A stretch of DNA of 64,000 nucleotides. It comes from Posidonia oceanica (taxonomy: Eukaryota; Streptophyta; Magnoliopsida; Alismatales; Posidoniaceae). A program made the translations under genes and the position numbers. The notes under the pieces were generated by a model, which searched no databases, was not told the origin of the DNA, and worked only from the letters and a program-made list of their open reading frames with translations. Shown piece after piece: positions 58,425-64,000 of the stretch. Location: positions 9,672,001-9,736,000 of the forward strand of contig JAZBRS010000044.1 of assembly GCA_037176725.1 (NCBI GenBank), written 5' to 3'. Numbering within the stretch: the stretch's first letter is position 1; every line of letters begins with the position of its first letter.

Positions 58425-59810
58425 AAGTGTTGGACGCAGCTACGACCTGCGTCCAATGTTGGACGCAGGATATACAACGTCCAACATAGACAGATGGAAA
58501 ACAGCAGAAAACCATGCAATCTAGAAAACATGCATTCTAGATGTATGGATGCGATGCAAATGCAATAAGGCAGTAGATGGCATGTATATTATGCAAAGCA
58601 ATCAAGGTAAATAATCAAAGGAAAGATTTAATGGCCTGAGCATGCATGAACATGATTTAAGCATTACAAGGTGTGGGACGCTAGAGTACACAGCATCCAA
58701 CACAAGACGCTGAAGCACTCTGCATCCAACACTTTGCAAATAGATACATAGCAAAAACCCATGCAAAGCGACAAAATAAACACCTAGGCATGCATTTAAG
58801 TTACTGTAAACAGGTGTAGGCTAAGCATGCATACATGGATCAAGTGAAAATCCAAAAAGGAAAGCATCTGCAATGCATGCACAAGAAAGGACACAACCAG
58901 AGTGTAGGACACAAGCACCACTTGCGTCCTATATAGGATGCCTGTAGTACCAGCGTCCAACACACTGGAAGGCACACACATGAAGGAACCTGCATAAATC
59001 CCTAATAAAAATGCCAAGCAAACTTGGGAACAGTTGCTAAGAGGGCTAAGCACAAACATGCAAGCATGGATCAAGCATACACAAGTGATAATGGTATCAT
59101 GCAAGCGTTTAAACAAGAGCAGCTGAGTAGAAACATAGGACGTAGAGCACATCTGCGTCTAACATAAGACGTAGAGTGTACCTGCGTCCAACACATAAAA
59201 GAGGCATATCATGCTGTAAGCAAGAACTGAGCTTAGAGACCACTTAAACATGCATTCAAGTTATACAAAGCAGGCTAGACCAAAGCATGCAACATAGATC
59301 AAGCAAGTATTCCATGTAGAACATCTTAAGAAGCATGCATAAGGGAAAAAAGGGAACAAAAACCCATGTGAAACAACATGCATCCTTAGGAAGGAACTTG
59401 CAAACTTAAAAATAGTTGCCATGGAAGCCAGATAGCACTAAGCATGCATGGAGCAAGTATACAACACAAGAGGAAGCAGCACTCATGCATGGCAGTAAGT
59501 GTAAACACATAGATAAATAGGACGCTGGACACACCAGCGTCCAACATTGGACGCAGTGTGTTCCAACGTCCAACAAAGGTAAACAGCATACTGAGATCCG
59601 AACTAGGATCAAAGCTTGATATAAAACATGCCATAGCATCTGTAAGCATTAAGGGAAGCATGTAAAGTAAACTCACAGAGATACAACTAGAGTATAACAA
59701 CATAAAAGCAAAATGGAGCAAAATAAAATAAATGAATAGCAGAGTTGTTGGACGCTGCCTCAGGGCACGTCCAACGTTGGACGCACCAGCATGTGCGTAC
59801 AACAGGTTGG
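58425..59810 (-). repeat. Degenerate ~235-bp repeats with GTTGGACGC hairpin pairs
   Basis: Six modules of about 60 bp at 58428-58486, 58672-58731, 58901-58963, 59134-59194, 59515-59575 and 59747-59803, spaced 245, 227, 233, 381 and 232 bp. Each is two consecutive imperfect palindromes of 28-30 bp with arms TTGGACGC and GCGTCCAA. Between modules the words CATGCAT, GGATCAAG and AAGCATGC recur, so the whole looks like a diverged tandem repeat. A seventh module with three palindromes is at 60638-60726. Confidence 0.82.
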
Positions 59811-60637
59811 GATGTTTCCTGACCAAGATCAGTGGCCAAAGTGGCCAAAAATCTCAAACAAACTTGCTAGGAAGCAAGAGTGAGTGACGACGAGCATGTC
59901 TATATGCTCGGTGCCAGAAATTAGTGGGTGGATTGCTCCACCCACCTCCTCCTCGCGGGCGGAAAGCAAAGGCGAGGGGGCATGTGTGCTGTGTTAAACC
60001 ATGTAAAAGCTATCCTATCATGCTACCACATGCATGAGCTAGCTAGGGGTGAAGAAAACCCACCTGGTTGTGGCTCAAATGGCGTGTTTGCACTCGACCG
60101 GTCGGTGCGGAAGGAGGTGGCAGGCTAACTCCGGCGAGCTCCTGGGCACAAAGGGGAGGTTGGGGAATTTGACTGAGGGCTCGGGAAGGTTCGTGGGAGT
60201 TCACTCGAGGCTCTCGAAGCTCTGGATTTTCTCACGAATCGGTGTGGTGAGCCGTGGGAATTGGTGAAGTCTTTGGTTTTATTGGGTTCGGTTGGCAACG
60301 GTAGTGGAGTTGCAGAGGTTGGTAGGGCAGGCAGGAGCATGCCGCGGGTTTGGTGGCCAAGGGTGGCGTGCACGGGAGCGGGCTCTAGGAGACTGCCGTG
60401 GTAGGTGAGGAGGTGGAGTGCGCGGCGCGAAGTAGGTCGGCAAAGGCTGGCCGGAAACGTCCAAACGAATGTGCGACGGGAATGTAGGGCAGGTGGCGCT
60501 GTACGGGCGGCACCCGGGTGAGGCACCGACTTTGGGAGCGAGCCAAGTGGCTGGGCGGTTCGAGGGGAGCGGCGGAGCTAGCGGAGGGTGGCCTTGGGCG
60601 CGGCAGAGGGCGAGCCAAAGGGCTACTGCGGCCGATG

Positions 60638-60726
60638 CGTTGGACGCCATCATGTAGTACGTCCAACGTTGGACACTAGCACATGTAGCATCCAACGTTG
60701 GACGCTGGCACAGCCAGCGTCTAACG
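60638..60726 (-). repeat. Seventh GTTGGACGC module (three palindromes)
   Basis: Three consecutive arms of GTTGGACGC/GCGTCCAAC type, including the palindrome TCCAACGTTGGA twice, in the GC-rich part of the C LTR near its start. Confidence 0.85.
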
Positions 60727-60906
60727 TCCCAAGGTTGGTTTAAAGGCTGTTGTTGGTTTGAGACTTGGGTTAAAGTTTAGGTTGAGGCTTGGTGATATTT
60801 TAGGGTGGGTTTAGGTGGGTTTGGATGGAAATTAGCTATCCCAGAGTCCGAGCGAGCTTGCAGTAGTATCCAACATCTTCTAGCCTGTCAAAATGGAGTG
60901 TCTACA

Positions 60907-62353
60907 ATATCTAGCACATAGATAGACAGTAAACATAATGTCTGGCCTACTAACAGTTGAGTATAGTAAGGATCCAATCATACCTCTATACATCTTTTGA
61001 TCTACATCAATTCCATTTTCATCTTTATCAAGTTTTGTATTTGTGCTCATTGGAGTTTTTGTCTCCTTTGAGTTTTCCATTTCAAATATTTTTAGCAAAT
61101 CCTTTACATATTTTTCTTGGAAAATGAAGATTCCATCTTTCATTTGTTTTACTTGAAATCCAAGAAAATAGGTTAATTCCCCCATCATACTCATTTCAAA
61201 TTCTTCTTTCATGATGTTGGAAAATTCCTCACATAATTTCTCATTTGTTGATCCAAATATGATATCATCAACATAGATTTGAATGAATAAAATATTTTTA
61301 TCATCCTTTTTGATAAATAGAGTTATATCAGAAACTCCAATAATAAATCCTTTTTCAATTAAAAATTTCTTCAATCTATCATACCAAGCTCTAGAAGCTT
61401 GTTTTAATCCATAAAGTGCTTTGTTTAATTTGAATACATGATCAGTATAAAGTTCATTTCCAAATCCAGGGGGTTGTTTTACATATACTTCTTCCTCAAT
61501 TACCCCATTTGAGAAAGCACTCTTAACATCCATTTTATAGAGTTTGAAACCCATGCTACTAGCATAAGCGAATAACATCCTTATAGATTCTAGTCTAGCT
61601 ACAGGGGCATATGTTTTATCAAAATCAATTCTTTCTTCTTGATTATACCCTTGTGCTACTAATCTAGCATTGTTTCTAACTACCTTTCTTGATTCATCTA
61701 ATTTGTTTCTATAAATCCACTTTGTTCCAATTATAGGATGATCTTTGGGTTTTGGGACTAATTCCCATACATTGTTTCTTTCAAATTGGTTTAATTCTTC
61801 ATTCATAGCAACCATCCAATATTCATCATTATAAGCTTCCTTCAAATTTCTTGGCTCAATGGAAGAAATGAAAGCATATGTAGCACATTCGTGATCCAAT
61901 TTAGATCTGGTCAATATTCCTTGGGAAATTTCTCTAATAATTTGTTCCTTAGGATGACCATGAACGAATTGCCAATCAGATGATTTATTTTCAGGTTCTT
62001 CTGTGTTATTTGAGTTTTCATTATTTTCAATGTTAATGATTTGATTTTCTTGAATATTTTCTTCATTTTCAAGATCTTTAGTTTTAATAATATTTTCATC
62101 AAAATTCACATGCATAGATTCTTCAATAGTTATGGTTCTTTTGTTGTAAATTCTATATGCTTTGCTTCTAGAGGAATATCCAAGAAATATTCCATCATCA
62201 GATTTAGGATCAAATTTATCCAAATTGTCCTTTATCTTCAAAATAAAGCATTTACAACCAAAAACTTTGAAATAAGAAATATGTGGAAGTTTGCAAGACC
62301 AAAGTTCAAAAGGAGTTTTATTCAGAATAGGTCTAAGTAAAACTCTATTTAAT
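60907..62353 (-). pseudogene. Ty1/copia (Sirevirus-like) integrase C-terminus and RT fragment
   Basis: 482 open codons with no stop, cut at both ends by other elements. It begins in the integrase C-terminal part (NKTPFELW, VFGCKCFI, GIFLGYSSRSKAYR), passes an acidic Asn/Glu-rich linker, then RVT_2: WELVPKPKDHPIIGTKW, RLVAQGYNQEE, YAPVARLESIR, MDVKSAFSNG, PPGF, ALYGLKQASRAWYDR, the catalytic YVDDIIFGSTN, YFLGFQVKQ and GSLLYSTVSRPDIMF. It ends at LCARY, where the LTR of C begins; RNase H is missing. The motif order (integrase before RT) and YVDDIIFGSTN point to the Sirevirus branch. The first residues of the longer open frame (MGCQQ) come from LTR D and the last ones from LTR C. Confidence 0.93.
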
Positions 62354-64000
62354 TGTTGACACCCCATTTTGACAGGCTTGAATCAATTGGAATCTTCTAG
62401 TGACTTCTAGATCCAAACCTAAGTCAAAACTACACAATCCTTTCCATCCTACCCTTCAAAACAAGCCTAAACTTAACCCAAGATTACACCCCTGTTCCTA
62501 GCCCAAAACCTACCCAAAAATCATAGGAAAACTCACCATTCCCAACTTAGCAAACCTACCCAAACACTTAGAAATTTCCAACCCAAAACCACTCCCAAAA
62601 ACCCTAGAAAGCCTAGGTAAAACTATCCTTTTTCTACACCGCAAAACCCTTCCAAAACTTTCTCAAAACTAAACCAAAACCCTAGGACTAACACTAGAGA
62701 CCCTAAGCTACATACTTCCCAAATTTCACCCCTTTTCAATACCTCTAAACCCTCCATTTACCCAAATTATCCTTTTCTCTCTCTTGGATTATTCTTTTCT
62801 CTCTCCTCTCTCTTTCCTGATTATCCTCCTTCTTTTCACCCCCTTCTCTCCCTTTTTCTTGCTTGCCTGTGGGCCCCCCTTGTGCTTCTATCTCTTCTCA
62901 ATCTTATTCCTATTTTTATCTTATTTTTAGCATTTTCTTTGACCTTCAAAAAATTTATTTTCTTTCAACTCCTCTCTTTCCTATTTATTCCTCCATTTCT
63001 CCCTTTTCTTCTTCCTTTTAATTTCCTTTTCCTTTCTCTTACTAAATCCTTAAAAAACCCTAAAAACTTTCAAAAACACTAAAACAGAAGGAAAGCAAAC
63101 TAAAACCCTAAAATAAATAATTAAAAACTTAAGCAAACCATTAAAAAAACCAAAAACCTAACTAAATCTAGCTAAAATGGAAAATCAAGAATGCAACTTA
63201 AAAAATGCAAAACAAACCAAAAGAAAATGCTGTAAAATCAAGAAAAAAACCAAAATGTAATCAAAACAAGTAAGAGTAAAATCCTATTAAAAAACAACCA
63301 AGAAAACAAATCCTAAAAGAGAGAAAACACCTAAGAAATGCAAGGGCTAATAATTAAGAAGGAAAAACCTAACTTAACAACCCTCAAAAGAAAAATTGAA
63401 AACTTAATTAAAAAAATAAAAACAAACAATCAGAATTTAAAAACACTTAACTAAAAACTTAACAAGAAGACCTAACATAAAAAAAATATTAAAAGAAATT
63501 AACAAACAAAAACAAATTAAGAAAGACCTAACAAAAATCCCTAAAAGACTAAAATCAAAAATCTAAAACCCACCCCAATTAATCTAAAAACAAACTTTAA
63601 AAAACCCTAATTAACACCCTAAGTACTTAACAAGAAAAACATGATTAAAAAACAACTTAAAAGACTTAACAAACATTTAATCAAAATAAAAAACAAATCA
63701 AAAACAAAGAAAACCCTAAAAACCCTAATCAAAACTAAATCCCTTTAAACCCAATTAACTAATAAAAAACAATTATTAAAAAATTAATCAAAGTCCTAAC
63801 TTAAAACACAATCATTCTAATAACTCTTTCTATTTTTATTTTATTTTTATCAATTTTATTTCTTTCTTTTTTCTCTTCCTCTTCCCTTTCCTTCCTTTCT
63901 TCCTTTCTTTCTATTTTTTCTTTCTTTTCCTGCTGGGCCCAGTCCAGCCCATTCTCCCCGCCATCTCTCCCTCTTCCCTTCCTTCTTTTCTTTCTTTCTT
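62354..64000 (+). mobile_element. Element D LTR, 5' part (runs off the window)
   Basis: Starts TGTTGACACCCC after the copia sequence ending TTTAAT. It is closely similar to the A LTR (reverse complement of 12428-10800): the TTGAATCAATTGGAATC box, ATTATCC-CTCTCTC tracts (62767-62845), an A/T-rich domain with AACCCTAA-like words (62930-63810) and a pyrimidine tract (63830-64000). It could be a solo LTR or the start of a full element. Confidence 0.9.

Larger units (their letters stand above)
57510..60906 (-). mobile_element. Element C 5' LTR (3397 bp)
   Basis: Start TGTAGACACTCC at 60906, end CATTCACA at 57510. Much shorter than the A/F/G LTRs. It has a GC-rich domain (60680-60050), a hairpin-repeat domain (59810-58425), a degenerate CAAAACxxC-type stretch (58400-58060), the stem-loop block (57781-57801) and the PBS-like site (57615-57624). 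It shares the 5' terminal box and the 3' block with the other LTRs, but its middle is unrelated to them. No gene is seen. Confidence 0.9.

Noticed and set aside
60880..62367. Taking the whole 495-codon frame as the copia protein
   Set aside because: The first five codons belong to LTR D and those after ARY to LTR C; only 60907-62353 is copia.

Overview
The window is plant nuclear DNA made almost entirely of nested LTR retrotransposons; I see no host gene and no tRNA or rRNA gene. The main elements belong to the Ty3/gypsy Tat/Ogre lineage. The signs are very long LTRs (3.4-6.0 kb), a primer binding site beginning TGGCGACTCCGCTGGGG, an RT followed by a degenerate RNase H and then a second (archaeal-type) RNase H before the integrase, a long protease-RT linker, and a hypervariable 3' UTR full of tandem repeats. 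A fragment of a Ty1/copia Sirevirus-like element is also present. Together these indicate a eudicot-like plant with a repeat-rich genome; I cannot name the species.

Layout, oldest to youngest. (1) A copia element on the minus strand survives at 60907-62353. (2) Ogre-like element C (minus) interrupts it at 60906, with its 5' LTR at 57510-60906, then PBS, leader and the start of gag down to 54860. Ogre-like element D (plus) interrupts it at 62354 and runs off the window. (3) Element B (plus) sits inside C's gag. Its 5' LTR is 1-789 plus 40061-42134, its internal region is 42135-50405, and its 3' LTR (5'-truncated) is 50406-54859. (4) Element A (minus, 790-40055, CACAC target duplication) sits inside B's 5' LTR. 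Its 5' LTR is 34047-40055, its internal region 12429-34046 and its 3' LTR 790-12428. (5) Two solo LTRs sit inside A: F (minus, 3684-9368) in the 3' LTR, and G (plus, 15270-21013) in the 3' UTR.

Gene order in A and B is leader, Gag, a conserved pre-protease segment, retropepsin-like protease, a G-patch-like segment, an acidic Ser/Thr/Pro-rich linker of unknown function, RT, RNase H, archaeal-type RNase H, integrase. A also carries a sense ORF downstream of the integrase that resembles plant-mobile/DUF7745-type proteins. All copies are dead as coding units. They carry frameshifts and at least 20 nonsense codons, most of them TAG where the sister copy has Gln. They could move only with proteins supplied in trans.

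The most interesting structure is non-coding: (i) blocks of 29-bp palindromic repeats in A's 3' UTR, each closed by a different but self-complementary stem; (ii) a well-formed GT-AG intron of about 327 bp at the same place in the LTRs of A and B; (iii) a PBS-like sequence kept inside every LTR; (iv) seven clusters of GTTGGACGC hairpins in the LTR of C; and (v) an uncharacterised protein domain between protease and RT.
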